Shown here one piece after another: positions 5,786-5,929 of a stretch of 5,929 nt of DNA. A model generated the notes under the pieces. It was not told the origin of the DNA. It was given only the letters and a program-made list of their open reading frames with translations, and did no database searches. The number at the start of each line of letters is the position of its first letter. Position 1 is the first letter of the stretch. Both the position numbers and the translations under genes were made by a program. The DNA lies in NCBI GenBank assembly GCA_016213595.1, contig JACRAA010000037.1, positions 1-5,929 of the forward strand. The letters run 5' to 3'. This DNA is from Actinomycetota bacterium. Its GTDB lineage: Bacteria > Actinomycetota > Actinomycetes > Propionibacteriales > Propionibacteriaceae.

Positions 5786-5929
5786 GCGAGGTCGTCGCGC
5801 CCCCGACGTCCACCAGCGGGCCGACCGCGCCGGCGGGGAAGAACGGGACCGGCGGCGGCGGGATCTCCGCCTCGAAGCTGGAGCGCTTCTCCGCGGGAGA
5901 ACACTTCGCGGTGGACCCCGACGCCATCG
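5782..5929 (+). CDS. Unidentified protein, N-terminal 49 residues (3' end outside window)
   Basis: A reading frame opens at GTG 5782, overlaps the zwf TGA by four bases (GTGA), and stays open to the window end. A strong GGAGG precedes it, so it is very likely a real gene translated together with zwf. The visible N-terminus reads MSEVVAPPTSTSGPTA, then a low-complexity Gly-rich stretch (NGTGGGG, residues 21-27), then a more ordered-looking part with SKLERFSAGEHF and VDPDAI. There is no signal peptide or membrane segment so far. I do not recognise the family. The usual partner after zwf in actinobacteria is opcA (G6PD assembly protein), followed by 6-phosphogluconolactonase, but this start does not resemble what I know of either. 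The disordered opening could be an N-terminal extension on a known domain lying beyond the window. Confidence 0.78.
   Translation, partial: MSEVVAPPTSTSGPTAPAGKNGTGGGGISASKLERFSAGEHFAVDPDAI

Overview
This window comes from a high-GC chromosome and looks actinobacterial. The evidence is strong G/C bias at third codon positions, many GTG starts, a membrane pyrophosphatase C-terminus of actinobacterial type, a large lipoprotein L,D-transpeptidase with the same architecture as mycobacterial LdtMt2, and a CtaA of the actinobacterial type. I cannot name a genus; Micrococcales-like is only a guess. All genes are on the + strand and coding density is about 95%. I see no RNA gene, mobile element, CRISPR array or recent insertion.

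Layout: (1) Positions 1-816 hold the last third of hppA, the H+-translocating pyrophosphatase, closed by a strong GC-rich hairpin (838-872). (2) Positions 954-2174 encode a secreted, lipid-anchored L,D-transpeptidase that makes 3-3 cross-links in peptidoglycan. Its upstream region carries a cluster of CCWGG pentamers. (3) Positions 2218-3141 (ctaA, heme A synthase) and 3185-4129 (ctaB, heme O synthase) convert heme B to heme O to heme A for aa3-type cytochrome oxidase. ctaA appears to be transcribed as a leaderless mRNA from a promoter whose -10 box lies in the loop of a 7-bp inverted repeat. ctaB has its own Shine-Dalgarno and possibly its own promoter over the ctaA stop codon. (4) A 117-bp spacer with an imperfect hairpin and a possible promoter leads to zwf (4247-5785, glucose-6-phosphate dehydrogenase). 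zwf overlaps the start of an unidentified gene (5782 to the window end) by four bases.

Functionally the region is mostly core physiology: membrane energetics (hppA), cell wall (L,D-transpeptidase), the heme A branch of respiration (ctaB and ctaA acting in sequence), and NADPH supply through the oxidative pentose phosphate pathway (zwf). Only ctaA/ctaB form a clear pathway pair; the rest is probably neighbourhood conservation and not one operon. I do not see a new biological system. The points most worth a second look are the regulatory architecture in front of ctaA, the ctaB-zwf junction without the usual tkt/tal genes, substituted residues in two active-site motifs, and the unknown gene coupled to zwf.
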